The notes: a model not told the origin generated them from the sequence alone. DNA of 52,743 nt from Streptomyces bambusae (GCF_020532645.1 NZ_JAJAUZ010000052.1:1-52743); one strand, 5' to 3'; positions 16,102 through 25,267 are shown, numbered from the stretch's first letter. Numbers and translations: made by a program.

Positions 16102-17750
16102 GCTCCCTGACTGCTGTCCACGGCCTGTGGGCGGTGGCCGCCGACCCCGTCGAGCGGATCCCGGCCCCGCACATCGAGTACGCCCAGCTCGCGCCCACGC
16201 TGATCGTGGTGGGCGCGGCCATCCTGGCCGTCCTCGTGGAGGCGTTCGTCCCCCGCACGTCCCGTTACTACGTCCAGGTGTTCCTGTCGGTCGCCGCGCT
16301 CGCCTCGGCCTTCGCGGCCGTGGTGGCGCTGGCCGCCGGCGGCTACGGCTCCACCAAGGCGCACATCGCCGCGATGGGCGCCATCGCCGTGGACGGTCCC
16401 GCACTGTTCCTCCAGGGCGTGATCATCCTGGCCGCCGCGGTCTCCGTGTTCACGTTCGCCGAGCGGCGGCTCGACCCCGCGGCACACGGCAACCGCGTGG
16501 ACTCGTTCGCCGCGCAGGCGGCCTCGGTGCCCGGCAGCGACAGCGAGCGGGCCGCCGTCAAGGCGGGCTTCACCACCACCGAGGTGTTCCCGCTGGCGCT
16601 GTTCGCGGTCGCCGGCATGCTGATCTTCCCGGCGGCCAACGACCTGCTGACCCTGTTCGTCGCCCTGGAGGTCTTCTCCCTCCCGCTGTACCTGCTGTGC
16701 GCCGTCGCCCGCCGGCAGCGGCTGATGTCGCAGGAGGCGGCCGTGAAGTACTTCCTCCTCGGCGCGTTCTCCTCTGCGTTCCTGCTCTTCGGCATCGCCC
16801 TGGTCTACGGGTACGCGGGCTCGGTCTCGTACGCCCGGATCGCCGACGTCGTCGACGGCACGGTCACCTCCGTGGACCCGGCGCTCGCCGGCACGATGGG
16901 CAACGACGCGCTGCTGCTGATCGGCGGCGCGCTGATCCTGATGGGCCTGCTCTTCAAGGTCGGCGCGGTGCCGTTCCACATGTGGACCCCGGACGTCTAC
17001 CAGGGCGCGCCGACCCCGGTGACCGGCTTCATGGCGGCCGCCACCAAGGTCGCCGCGTTCGGCGCGCTGCTGCGCCTGCTGTACGTGGTGCTGCCGGGGC
17101 TGCGCTGGGACTGGCGGCCGGTGATGTGGGGCGTCGCGATCGTCACCATGCTGGCCGGTGCGGTGATCGCCGTGACCCAGACCGACGTCAAGCGGCTGCT
17201 CGCGTACTCGTCGATCGCGCACGCCGGGTTCATCCTGGCCGGTGTGATCGCCACGTCGGAGGAGGGCGTTTCGTCCGTCCTCTTCTACCTGCTGGCCTAC
17301 TCGTTCGTGACGATCGGCGCGTTCGCCGTGGTCACGCTGGTGCGGGACGCGGGCGGCGAGGCCACCCACCTGTCGAAGTGGGCGGGACTGGGGCGGCGTT
17401 CGCCGCTGACCGCGGCGGTGTTCGCGGTGTTCCTGCTGGCGTTCGCGGGCATCCCGCTGACCTCCGGCTTCTCCGGCAAGTTCGCCGTGTTCAAGGCGGC
17501 GGCGGAGGGCGGTGCCGGGGCGCTGGTCGTGGTCGGTGTGATCTCGTCGGCGATCGCCGCGTTCTTCTACATCCGGGTGATCGTCCTGATGTTCTTCAGT
17601 GAGCCGAAGGCGGACGGTCCGACCGTGACCGTGCCCTCGCCGCTGACGATGACGGCCATCGCGGTGGGCGTGGCGGTCACGGTGGTGCTGGGCGTGGCGC
17701 CGCAGTACTTCCTGGATCTGGCGGGGCAGGCGAGCACGTTCGCCCGCTGA
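16098..17750 (+). CDS. nuoN: NADH-quinone oxidoreductase subunit N
   Basis: This 550-aa antiporter-like pump subunit is next to NuoK. Conserved features are FVALEVFSLPLYLLCAVAR with its Glu, the Lys in LLFKVGAVPFHMWTPDVYQGAPTPV, and LLAYSSIAHAGFIL. It is the last gene of the operon, starts with GTG overlapping nuoM, and is followed by a strong terminator. Confidence 0.96.
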   Translation: MSSLTAVHGLWAVAADPVERIPAPHIEYAQLAPTLIVVGAAILAVLVEAFVPRTSRYYVQVFLSVAALASAFAAVVALAAGGYGSTKAHIAAMGAIAVDGPALFLQGVIILAAAVSVFTFAERRLDPAAHGNRVDSFAAQAASVPGSDSERAAVKAGFTTTEVFPLALFAVAGMLIFPAANDLLTLFVALEVFSLPLYLLCAVARRQRLMSQEAAVKYFLLGAFSSAFLLFGIALVYGYAGSVSYARIADVVDGTVTSVDPALAGTMGNDALLLIGGALILMGLLFKVGAVPFHMWTPDVYQGAPTPVTGFMAAATKVAAFGALLRLLYVVLPGLRWDWRPVMWGVAIVTMLAGAVIAVTQTDVKRLLAYSSIAHAGFILAGVIATSEEGVSSVLFYLLAYSFVTIGAFAVVTLVRDAGGEATHLSKWAGLGRRSPLTAAVFAVFLLAFAGIPLTSGFSGKFAVFKAAAEGGAGALVVVGVISSAIAAFFYIRVIVLMFFSEPKADGPTVTVPSPLTMTAIAVGVAVTVVLGVAPQYFLDLAGQASTFAR

Positions 17751-17773
17751 TCCCGCTGATCCCGTCGGCACGT

Positions 17774-17819
17774 CGAAAGGCCCGGTCTCCCCTCCGCGGG
17801 GAGGAGACCGGGCCTTTCG
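17774..17819. terminator. Bidirectional terminator between nuoN and fahA
   Basis: A perfect 17-bp stem (17774-17790 with 17803-17819) lies between convergent genes 24 nt after nuoN and 14 nt past the fumarylacetoacetase stop. It serves both strands; A and T triplets at the stem base give a short U-run on each transcript. Confidence 0.85.
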
Positions 17820-17832
17820 GTGTCCGTACGGG

Positions 17833-19056
17833 TCAGACCGCGGGGGTGATGCGGCCGGTGACCTCGCCGAGGGCGAGGCGGGTGCCGTCCGGGCCGGGGG
17901 CCCAGGCGGTCATGGTGACCTCGTCCCCGTCCTCCAGGAAGGTCCGCTTGCCGGCGGCGAGTTCGAGCGCGTCGCGGCCGTTCCAGGTGAGCTCCAGCAG
18001 GGAGCCGCGCTGGCCGGTCTCGGGGCCGGAGACGGTGCCGGAGCCGAAGACGTCGCCGGTGCGCAGGGAGGCGCCGTTGACGGTCATGTGGGCGACCTGC
18101 TGGGCCGCGGTCCAGTACATGGTGGCGAACGGCGGGGCGGCGACCTCCTCGCCGTTGATCGCCACGGAGATCCGCAGGTCGAAGCCGCCCGGGCGGGCGT
18201 CGGCGTCGTCGAGGTAGGGCAGCAGCGGGAAGTCGCGGGCCGGCGGGGCGGTGCGGGCGGCGTCGAGGGCCTCCAGCGGGGTCACCCACGCGGACACCGA
18301 GGTCGCGAAGGACTTGCCGAGGAACGGGCCGAGCGGCACGTACTCCCAGGCCTGGAGGTCGCGGGCGGACCAGTCGTTCAGCAGGAACAGTCCGAAGACG
18401 TGGTCCTCGAAGGCGCCCAGCGGGACCGGGGTGCCCATCGTGGACGGCGTGCCGACGACGAAGCCGACCTCGGCCTCGATGTCCAGCTTGATGCTCGGGC
18501 CGAAGACCGGCGCCGGGTCGGCGGGGGCCTTGCGCTGCCCGGAGGGGCGGACGACGTCGGTGCCGGAGACCACGAGGGTGCCGGAGCGGCCGTGGTAGCC
18601 GATCGGGAGGTGCTTCCAGTTCGGGGTCAGCGGCTCGCCGTCCGGGCGGAAGATCCGGCCCACGTTGGTGGCGTGGTGCTCGCTCGCGTAGAAGTCGACG
18701 TAGTCGGCGACCTCGTACGGCAGGTGCATGACCGCCTCGTCGAGGGGGACGAGCAGCGGCTCCACGGCGGCGCGGTGCGCGGGCTCGGTCACCCAGGCGG
18801 TGAGCGCGGCGCGGACCTCGGTCCACACCGGGCGGCCGGCGGCGAGCAGCGGGTTCAGGGAGGGTGCGGCGAGCAGGTCCGCGTGCGCGGAGCCGAGGGC
18901 GGCCGCCGCGGCGCCGGCGTCCAGCACGTGGCCCCCGATGCGCACGCCGATGCGCCGGCGCTGCGGCTCGGCCGCGGTCGTGAAGACGCCGTAGGGGAGG
19001 TTGTGCGGCCCGAACGGGTCGCCCTCGGGGAGGTCGAGGGGGCTCTGCTGCGGCAT
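17833..19056 (-). CDS. fahA: Fumarylacetoacetase
   Basis: This 407-aa enzyme hydrolyses fumarylacetoacetate to fumarate and acetoacetate, the last step of tyrosine/homogentisate catabolism. The N-terminal SH3-like domain (about 1-115) contains NLPYGVF, and the large FAH domain holds YVDFYASEHHATNVG with the catalytic His, the metal ligands in IEAEVGFVVG and LLNDWSARDLQAWEYVPLG, and GPETGQRGS. The ATG at 19056 has a GAGG about 9 nt upstream; a start at 19077 lacks a ribosome site. It is single and divergent from a HAD phosphatase gene. No other homogentisate pathway gene is adjacent. Confidence 0.93.
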   Translation of the reverse strand: MPQQSPLDLPEGDPFGPHNLPYGVFTTAAEPQRRRIGVRIGGHVLDAGAAAAALGSAHADLLAAPSLNPLLAAGRPVWTEVRAALTAWVTEPAHRAAVEPLLVPLDEAVMHLPYEVADYVDFYASEHHATNVGRIFRPDGEPLTPNWKHLPIGYHGRSGTLVVSGTDVVRPSGQRKAPADPAPVFGPSIKLDIEAEVGFVVGTPSTMGTPVPLGAFEDHVFGLFLLNDWSARDLQAWEYVPLGPFLGKSFATSVSAWVTPLEALDAARTAPPARDFPLLPYLDDADARPGGFDLRISVAINGEEVAAPPFATMYWTAAQQVAHMTVNGASLRTGDVFGSGTVSGPETGQRGSLLELTWNGRDALELAAGKRTFLEDGDEVTMTAWAPGPDGTRLALGEVTGRITPAV

Positions 19057-19249
19057 GGGGTGCTGCCTCGCTTCCATCAGGTCGACGGTGGTCGCCGTGC
19101 CGGCGGGGCGCCGGGTTCCGGGGCGTCCCGGGGATTCCTGTGCAAGACCATAGGTTACGGGGCGGGCGGGGTGTGCGGGAGGCCGGATTCGCGCCCTATT
19201 TATAGGACTTGTACCGGCGGGTCCGGATCTCCGTCCGTATCCTTGGCGG

Positions 19250-20044
19250 GTGTCATACGCCTTGATCGCCACCGACCTCGACGGCACCCTGCTCCGCGCC
19301 GGAGACACCGTCTCACCCCGCTCGCACCGGGCGCTCGCGCGGGCGCGCGCGACGGGCGCACAGCACGTCGTGGTCACCGGGCGGCCGGTCCCGCAGGTCC
19401 GCCACGTGCTCGACGGACTCGGCTACCGGGGGCTCGCCGTGTGCGGTCAGGGGGCGCAGGTCTACGACGCGGCGACGGGGCGGATGCTGCACTCCGTGCC
19501 GATGGACCGGGAGCTGGCGGACGTCGCCCTCGGCAAGATCGAGGCGGAGATCGGGGAGGTGTACGCGGCGGTCAACCAGGAGGGGCTGGACGCGGAGATG
19601 CTGATAGGGCCGGGGTACCGGATGTGGCACCCGCACCTGCCGACCGTGCGGGTGCCGCGGCGGGCCGATCTGTTCTCCGCGCCGATCAACAAGGTGCTGC
19701 TGCAGCACCCCGTGCTCGACGACGACGCGCTGACGCGGGTGGCGCGGGCGGTGGTGGGGGACCTGGTGAACGTGACGATGTCCGGGGAGCACACGGTGGA
19801 GCTGCAGCCGCCGGGGATCGACAAGGCGGGTGGCCTGGCGCTGGCCGCCGCCGCCCTCGGCCTGTCGGCCGACACCGCGATCGCCTTCGGTGACATGCCG
19901 AACGACATTCCCATGTTCGCCTGGGCGGCGCACGGTGTGGCCATGGCCAATGCGCATCCGGAACTGCTGGCCGTCGCCGACGAGGTGACCCTCTCCAACG
20001 AAGCCGACGGCGTGGCCACGGTCCTGGAACACCTCTACCCCTGA
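19250..20044 (+). CDS. Cof-type HAD-superfamily phosphatase
   Basis: This 264-aa cytoplasmic protein of HAD subfamily IIB probably dephosphorylates small phosphorylated metabolites; the substrate is not predictable. Motif I is DLDGTLL with nucleophile Asp9 and Asp11, motif II the Thr in VVVTGRP, and motifs III/IV the Lys in GIDKAGGL and FGDMPNDIPMF. The start is GTG at 19250. The upstream sequence is AT-rich around TATTTATAGGAC (19197-19208), a plausible divergent promoter. It converges on the CocE-type hydrolase gene. Confidence 0.88.
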   Translation: MSYALIATDLDGTLLRAGDTVSPRSHRALARARATGAQHVVVTGRPVPQVRHVLDGLGYRGLAVCGQGAQVYDAATGRMLHSVPMDRELADVALGKIEAEIGEVYAAVNQEGLDAEMLIGPGYRMWHPHLPTVRVPRRADLFSAPINKVLLQHPVLDDDALTRVARAVVGDLVNVTMSGEHTVELQPPGIDKAGGLALAAAALGLSADTAIAFGDMPNDIPMFAWAAHGVAMANAHPELLAVADEVTLSNEADGVATVLEHLYP

Positions 20045-20062
20045 CCGTGCTCCCCACGGGAA

Positions 20063-20182
20063 CGGGGCTCCGCCCCGGACCCCGCGCCTGGCCCTGCCCG
20101 GACTCCGGCCGAGGGCTGGATGCTGCGGGGCAAAATCCAGCCTCGCCGGCGATTGAGGCGCGGGGTCCGGGGCGGAGCCCCG
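20063..20182. terminator. 120-bp inverted-repeat structure between convergent genes
   Basis: A perfect 26-nt inverted repeat (20063-20088 with 20157-20182) encloses a smaller hairpin, GGCTGGA (20114-20120) with TCCAGCC (20136-20142). The whole element fills the space between two converging genes and probably ends transcription both ways. The right arm and adjacent bases belong to a dispersed Streptomyces-type repeat that also occurs at 46753-46790. Confidence 0.75.
20144..20182 (+). repeat. Dispersed intergenic repeat, copy 1
   Basis: The 39 bases from CGCCGGCGATTGAGGCGCGG onward to GGCGGAGCCCCG match 46753-46790 with two substitutions and one missing G. Such GC-rich intergenic repeats are common in Streptomyces. 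Confidence 0.8.
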
Positions 20183-20224
20183 ATCCTTGAGCCGCGCCGG
20201 TCATCGAGGCGGCCATCGAGGCGA

Positions 20225-22225
20225 CTAGCGCTCGCGGGGGATGCGCCGCTCCCACGTGCGGTGGAAGACGATCTCGGCCCCGTCCCGGCAGACGAGCTCG
20301 TCCGAGGTCAGGAACGCACCCCCGTCGCAGCGGATCTCCGACCGGGACTCGACACGCGTGTCCCACCCCCGGTCGGGCCGGTGGAGGCGGATGCGCCACT
20401 CGGAGCGGGTCCGGGCCGAGACCGGGTCCGACTCCTGGATCTCGTACGTCTCCAGCGCGTCCTCCGTGTACTCCAGCCCGTCCGGATACACCCGCGTGCC
20501 GCCGTACTTCGGGTCCACCTCCAGCCGCCACAGCCCGGCCGCCACATCCCGCACGACCACCCGCTCGGGCCGCGGCTCGTCCAGCGTCTCCGGGAAGACC
20601 ACGCCCAGCGGCTCCGCCTGCTCCGGCGCTTCGAAACCGATCGCGCCGTCGACCTCCGGCTCCGGCGTCCGCACCGGCAGCTCCAGTGCGCTGCCCGCCG
20701 GATCCAGCGTCCACCCCGCGTCCGACCCCGGCTGGGGCCACAGCCACGGCCAGTACGCCGACGACAGCGCCAGCCGGATCCGGTGCCCGGGCGGAAACGC
20801 GTGCCCGATCCCGTTCAGCTCGAACGACACCTCCTGCACCGCACCCGGCGGCCACGACACCACCCGGTCCCGCCCCGCCCGCGCCGACAGGTTCAGCGCC
20901 CCCCGCGTCACCAGCGTGGACGAGCCGTCCGGGGCGACGTCGCACAGCCGGGCCGCGATCTGCCCGTGCGGCACGTCCATCCGCAGCCGCACCACCACCC
21001 TCGGCCGCCCCAGCACCTCCACCGGCTCACCGGCCACCGGGAACTCGAAGCACACCGACTTCGCGTCCTCCTCCCGCTGGTCCGGCGGCAGGTCGGCCGC
21101 GTTGCCGAACGGGAAGAACCGGCCCGCGTCCAGCCCGGTGTGCTGCGGCGAGGCCACCGGCACCGGCGCGCCCTGGAGCGCGTACCGGACCGGCGTGACG
21201 GCGGGGGAGGGCCACGCGGTGTCCCCGGTCCAGCGGCCCGGCAGCCGCTCGTACGTGGTGGCAGGCCGGTGCGAGCCGCTGATCCACGACCGCAGCAGCG
21301 GCTCGGCCATGATCCCGGTGTCCTCGCCCTTGAGCCAGTGGTCCCACCAGCGCAGGGTCTCCTGGAGGAAGCCGATCGCCGGCCCCGGCGGCAGCCCGCG
21401 GTCCGGGTACTGGTGCGACCAGGGACCGATCAGCCCCCGCACCCGGTCCGCCGGCAGGTGCTCGACCAGCCGCAGCACGGTGTCCCGGTACGGGTCGTGC
21501 CAGCCGCCCACCGCCAGCACGGCCGCACCGATCGCCCCGTAGTCCTCGCAGACGCTGCCGTGCCGCCAGTACGCGTCCCGGGTCTGGTGCGCCAGCCAGG
21601 TGTGGACGAGCGGCTCCACCGCGTCCAGCCGCGACAGCCACTGCTCCCGCCAGCCCTCGCCCGCGTACTCCGGGTCCGGCGGCCGGGCTGCGAACGCCAG
21701 CATGGTGGCCGCCCACGCGTGCATGTCCACCGCCAGCACCGAGCCGCCCAGGTAGTGCACGTCGTTGTCGTACCGGTCGTCGGAGGAGCAGACCGTCACC
21801 ACCGCCTTCAGCGGCTCCGGGGCCAGCGCCGCGATCTGCAGCGCGTTGAAGCCGCCCCAGGAGATGCCGAACATGCCCACCGACCCCGTGCACCAGGGCT
21901 GCGCGGCCAGCCACTCCACCACCGCCACCCCGTCCGCCAGTTCCTGCGCGTCGTACTCGTCGCCCGGCCGCCCCTCGCTGTTGCCGTGCCCGCGCAGGTC
22001 GACCCGGACCGAGGCGTAGCCGTGCCCGGCGTACCAGGGGTGGCGCTGCCGGTCGCGCGGCGCCGTCCAGTCGGTCAGCCGGTACGGGAGGTACTCCAGC
22101 AGCGCCGGCACCGGAACGTCCGTCACCGGGCGCCAGATCCGCGCGTACAGCCGGGTGCCGTCCGGCAGCGGGATGCGGACGTCCTCGTGGGTGGTCTCGT
22201 GGGGGAAGGAGGTGCGGATGATCAT
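20225..22225 (-). CDS. CocE/NonD family serine hydrolase
   Basis: This 666-aa alpha/beta hydrolase is of the X-Pro dipeptidyl-peptidase/cocaine-esterase type. The catalytic serine is in GISWGG (about residue 120), and the acid and His are likely in GGWHDPYRD and GPWSHQYPD. After the helical cap comes a C-terminal jelly-roll domain with a conserved-looking GIGHAFPPGHRIRLALSS segment. It has no signal peptide, so it is probably cytoplasmic. Natural substrates of this family are mostly unknown esters or amides. A weak 87-codon frame lies just upstream on the same strand. It converges on the HAD gene. Confidence 0.85.
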   Translation of the reverse strand: MIIRTSFPHETTHEDVRIPLPDGTRLYARIWRPVTDVPVPALLEYLPYRLTDWTAPRDRQRHPWYAGHGYASVRVDLRGHGNSEGRPGDEYDAQELADGVAVVEWLAAQPWCTGSVGMFGISWGGFNALQIAALAPEPLKAVVTVCSSDDRYDNDVHYLGGSVLAVDMHAWAATMLAFAARPPDPEYAGEGWREQWLSRLDAVEPLVHTWLAHQTRDAYWRHGSVCEDYGAIGAAVLAVGGWHDPYRDTVLRLVEHLPADRVRGLIGPWSHQYPDRGLPPGPAIGFLQETLRWWDHWLKGEDTGIMAEPLLRSWISGSHRPATTYERLPGRWTGDTAWPSPAVTPVRYALQGAPVPVASPQHTGLDAGRFFPFGNAADLPPDQREEDAKSVCFEFPVAGEPVEVLGRPRVVVRLRMDVPHGQIAARLCDVAPDGSSTLVTRGALNLSARAGRDRVVSWPPGAVQEVSFELNGIGHAFPPGHRIRLALSSAYWPWLWPQPGSDAGWTLDPAGSALELPVRTPEPEVDGAIGFEAPEQAEPLGVVFPETLDEPRPERVVVRDVAAGLWRLEVDPKYGGTRVYPDGLEYTEDALETYEIQESDPVSARTRSEWRIRLHRPDRGWDTRVESRSEIRCDGGAFLTSDELVCRDGAEIVFHRTWERRIPRER

Positions 22226-22264
22226 CGGCGTCGCCTTCGCGGGGCTGAGGGGGGAGGGGACCCG

Positions 22265-22528
22265 TCAGTGGACGGGGTGCATCGTGCGCCGCAGCCACGG
22301 GGCCGGGGCCGTCACGCCCGGGCCCGCCCGGGTGGCGGCCGAGGTGGGGACGGCCCTCGCGCAGTGGCGGCGGGCGAGGGGGACGCCGCCGCACAGGACC
22401 GCGCGGTACGAGCCGGGGATCCGGTCGGCGAGCCAGCCGCCGCCGACGGACACGGGGTGGACCATGGTTCCGTACGCCGCCGGCTCCCCGGGTCCGGTGC
22501 CGGTCACTGTTCTCGACAAAACGCTCAC
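22265..22528 (-). CDS. Possible small hypothetical protein upstream of CocE-type gene
   Basis: This 87-codon frame starts at GTG (22528) and ends 39 nt before the downstream CocE/NonD start. The protein is Arg/Pro/Ala-rich with three Trp-containing turns and two Cys, and I recognise no domain. Only a weak GGGA sits 1-2 nt before the start. It could be a real leader gene or a chance frame in GC-rich DNA. Confidence 0.3.
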   Translation of the reverse strand: MSVLSRTVTGTGPGEPAAYGTMVHPVSVGGGWLADRIPGSYRAVLCGGVPLARRHCARAVPTSAATRAGPGVTAPAPWLRRTMHPVH

Positions 22529-22696
22529 TCCCGTAGCTTTCAGCTGTCATCGAACATACCGGGCTCTTCGGGCATTGCGTGTGACCGGGCGCCCGGGCCC
22601 TCTCCGTGATCGAAAATGGACCGGATACGCTGACTTGAGTGATGGCAGCGACACATCGACAATCCGTGTGATCGTCAGCAGACAGGAGTACCCCTC
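22529..22696. promoter_or_regulatory. Promoter region of the polyprenyl synthase gene
   Basis: This 168-bp stretch holds no gene and is less GC-rich near 22540-22690. A TACGCT (22626-22631) could be a -10 box, but no -35 box is convincing. It also probably holds the minus-strand promoter of the CocE-type unit. Confidence 0.35.
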
Positions 22697-23707
22697 GTGA
22701 CCGTCGTCGGGCCGTTCGGACTGAGCGTGCGGGACCAGGCTCTTGAGACCGATGTCCAGGCCGGACTGGCCGCCGTCGAGGAAGGTCTGCTCGAAGCCAC
22801 CAAGAGCGACGTGCCCTTCATCACGGAGGCCGCGCAGCACCTGGTCCGCGCCGGTGGCAAGCGCTTCCGCCCTCTGCTGGTGATGCTGGCGTCCCGGTTC
22901 GGCGACCCGTACGCGCCCCGGATCGTGCCGTCCGCCGTCGTCGTCGAGCTCACCCACCTGGCCACGCTGTACCACGACGACGTCATGGACGAGGCCGACG
23001 TGCGCCGCGGGGTGCCCAGCGCGAACGCCCGCTGGGGCAACTCCGTGGCCGTCCTGACGGGTGACTTCCTGTTCGCCCGCGCCTCGCACATCCTGGCCGA
23101 CCTCGGCCCGGAGGCCGTACGCATCCAGGCGGAGGCCTTCGAGCGGCTGGTCACCGGCCAGATCCTGGAGACCGCCGGCCCGCGCGACGGCCGCGACCCG
23201 GTCGAGCACTACCTCGACGTGATGGCCGGGAAGACCGGCTCGCTGGTCGCCGTCTCCTGCCGGTTCGGCGCCATGATGGCCGGCGCCGACGAGGGCGTCG
23301 TCGACACCCTCACCCAGTACGGCGAGCGGCTCGGCGTGGCCTTCCAGCTCGCCGACGACGTCCTCGACATCGCCTCCGACTCCCACGAGTCCGGCAAGAC
23401 CCCGGGCACCGACCTCCGCGAGGGCATTCCGACGCTCCCGGTGCTGCGGCTGCGCGAAACGGCCGAGCGCGAGGGCCGTCCCGAGGACCTGGACCTGGTC
23501 CGGCTGCTCGACGGCGACCTCACGGACGACGCGCGGCACGCCGAGGCGCTGGCCCGGCTGCGGGTCCACCCCGCGCTGGAGCAGGCCCGCAGGGACACCG
23601 TCCGGTACGCCGAGGACGCCCGCGCCACGCTGGCCCCACTGCCCGACTGCTTCGCCAAGTCCGCGCTCGTGGAGCTGTGCGACGCGGTGGTGCACCGGGC
23701 CGGCTGA
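22697..23707 (+). CDS. Trans-polyprenyl diphosphate synthase
   Basis: This 336-aa enzyme condenses isopentenyl diphosphate onto allylic diphosphates. The two Asp-rich magnesium motifs are present: DDVMD (94-98) and DDVLD (220-224), with GGKRFRP at 53-59. No bulky aromatic residue sits 4 or 5 positions before the first motif, which suits a long-chain product. The likely role is the menaquinone side chain, that is, the lipid electron acceptor of complex I; this is inference. GTG start with CAGGAG (22683-22688) upstream. Confidence 0.88.
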   Translation: MTVVGPFGLSVRDQALETDVQAGLAAVEEGLLEATKSDVPFITEAAQHLVRAGGKRFRPLLVMLASRFGDPYAPRIVPSAVVVELTHLATLYHDDVMDEADVRRGVPSANARWGNSVAVLTGDFLFARASHILADLGPEAVRIQAEAFERLVTGQILETAGPRDGRDPVEHYLDVMAGKTGSLVAVSCRFGAMMAGADEGVVDTLTQYGERLGVAFQLADDVLDIASDSHESGKTPGTDLREGIPTLPVLRLRETAEREGRPEDLDLVRLLDGDLTDDARHAEALARLRVHPALEQARRDTVRYAEDARATLAPLPDCFAKSALVELCDAVVHRAG

Positions 23708-23738
23708 AGCCCGCCCGCAGGCAGCCGCCCGCCCGCCG

Positions 23739-23785
23739 GGGGACGGCCGTCCCCTACGGGAAGGGGAGGGAAACCCCCTCCGGTG
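23739..23785 (+). terminator. Palindromic terminator region after polyprenyl synthase gene
   Basis: GGGGACGGCCGTCCCC (23739-23754) is a perfect 16-nt palindrome. Just beyond it GGGG and CCCC around GAAA form a second small hairpin. It lies about 30 nt after the stop codon. Confidence 0.5.
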
Positions 23786-23850
23786 TCATCCCTGCGTAGT
23801 ACGCGGAGTTGAGTCCGCGGTCTGACGCCTTGCGGCGCCCGATTTGGTCA

Positions 23851-23957
23851 GATGGATACACCATCCCCACCGGATCAGGTGACGCAGGCGGCGCGGGGTG
23901 GACGTGTACACGTACATACGGGTAGGCGCCGCCGTACACACATAGGTAGGGCATTCC
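23851..23957 (+). promoter_or_regulatory. Promoter/operator region of LolA-like gene
   Basis: Three ordered elements are visible: GATGG-ATACA-CCATC (23851-23865), the perfect palindrome ACGTGTACACGT (23902-23913), and two related direct copies, CGTACATACGGGTAG and CGTACACACATAGGTAG, just before the start codon. They suggest binding of a dimeric regulator near the promoter. The regulator is unknown. Confidence 0.4.
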
Positions 23958-25235
23958 ATGGCAGCGAACGCACAGACCCCCGTCGACGGCCCCGAGGCGG
24001 TCGAGGACCTCAGGGCGGGCCGCCGCAAGGCATCCCGGTACGTCGTACCCCTCGCCGTGGCGGGTGTGGCCGCCGCATCCATCGCGGCCGTCCCGGCCCT
24101 GGCCAACACCGGCAACCCGGACCTGCCGAAGGTCACCGCGCAGCAGCTGATCGAGAAGGTCGCCGCCTCCGACGTGGAGACGCTGTCCGGCACCGCGAAG
24201 ATCAGCACCGACCTGGGCCTGCCGTCCCTCACCGAGGGCATGCTCGGCGGGCTGGCCGGCGGCGCCTCCCGCGGCGGTGGCGGCGGCACGGCGAGCCCCG
24301 AGCAGAAGCTGACCGAGCTGGCCACCGGCTCGCACACCCTGCGGGTCGCGGCCGACGGCCCGGACCGGCAGAAGCTCACCGTCCTCGACGGCAAGGACGA
24401 GTACAGCATCGTCCACAACGGCACCGACGTGTGGGCCTGGGACAGCAAGGCGAACGAGGTCCTCCACGAGCGCACCGAGGCCGCCCCGGCCGGCGGCCAC
24501 GGCAAGAAGACCGCGGACCGGATGCCGGGCAACCCGGCCGAGATGGCCCAGGAGTTCCTGAAGGCCGCGGGCCCGACCACCGACGTGAAGGTGGGCGACA
24601 CCGCGCAGGTGGCCGGCCGGGACGCCTACCAGCTGGTCCTGACGCCCAAGCAGAGCGGTTCCACGGTCGGCTCGGTGCAGATCGCGGTGGACGCGAAGAA
24701 CGGCGTCCCGCTGCGCTTCCGCGTGCTGTCCTCGGGCGGCGGCAAGCCGATCGTCGACGCGGGCTTCACCAAGGTGGACTTCGGCAAGCCGGCCGCGGAC
24801 ACCTTCCGCTTCACCCCGCCCAAGGGCGCCAAGGTGACGGAGGGTCTGGCCGAGGAGGGCAAGGGCGCCGGCCACGAGGAGTGGAAGGGCGCCGGGCCGC
24901 TGGAGTCGCTGCCCGGCCTGGACGCGCTGACCGGCGGTGCGGCCGGCGCCGCGGGCCCGGAGGACGTGAAGGTGCTCGGCGAGGGCTGGGCCACCATCGC
25001 GAAGATCACCGTGCCCGGCGGCAAGGGCCTGAACGCCGTCGAGGAGAGCAAGGACGTCCCGAAGGAGGCCCAGCAGTTCCTCGACGCGCTCGGCGACAAG
25101 GTCTCCGGGAAGTTCGGCGAGGGCCGGGTGTTCTCGACCCGCGTCGTGAACGCCCTGATCACCGACAACGGCACGGTCTACGTGGGTGCCGTCACCAAGG
25201 ACGCGCTCCTGAAGGCCGCCGACTCGGCCAGGTGA
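23958..25235 (+). CDS. Secreted LolA/RseB-like protein
   Basis: This 425-aa protein has an N-terminal membrane-spanning signal segment (about 26-47) ending in PALA, without a lipobox Cys, so it is probably secreted or anchored. The rest resembles the LolA-like/DUF2092 fold, with alternating beta strands such as LTVLDGKDEYSIVHNGTDVWAWD and QIAVDAKNGVPLRFRVLS. In Gram-positives this fold binds lipids or hydrophobic ligands outside the membrane. A Gly-rich insert lies near residues 95-112. The start is ATG at 23958 with GGTAGGG upstream. A terminator follows. Confidence 0.75.
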   Translation: MAANAQTPVDGPEAVEDLRAGRRKASRYVVPLAVAGVAAASIAAVPALANTGNPDLPKVTAQQLIEKVAASDVETLSGTAKISTDLGLPSLTEGMLGGLAGGASRGGGGGTASPEQKLTELATGSHTLRVAADGPDRQKLTVLDGKDEYSIVHNGTDVWAWDSKANEVLHERTEAAPAGGHGKKTADRMPGNPAEMAQEFLKAAGPTTDVKVGDTAQVAGRDAYQLVLTPKQSGSTVGSVQIAVDAKNGVPLRFRVLSSGGGKPIVDAGFTKVDFGKPAADTFRFTPPKGAKVTEGLAEEGKGAGHEEWKGAGPLESLPGLDALTGGAAGAAGPEDVKVLGEGWATIAKITVPGGKGLNAVEESKDVPKEAQQFLDALGDKVSGKFGEGRVFSTRVVNALITDNGTVYVGAVTKDALLKAADSAR

Positions 25236-25242
25236 TCCGGTC

Positions 25243-25267
25243 GGCCCGGGGCCTCGCGCCCCGGGCC
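25243..25267 (+). terminator. Terminator after LolA-like gene
   Basis: A perfect 10-bp stem (GGCCCGGGGC with GCCCCGGGCC) and a 5-nt loop start 8 nt after the stop codon. It separates this gene from the downstream toxin-antitoxin-like pair. Confidence 0.75.
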
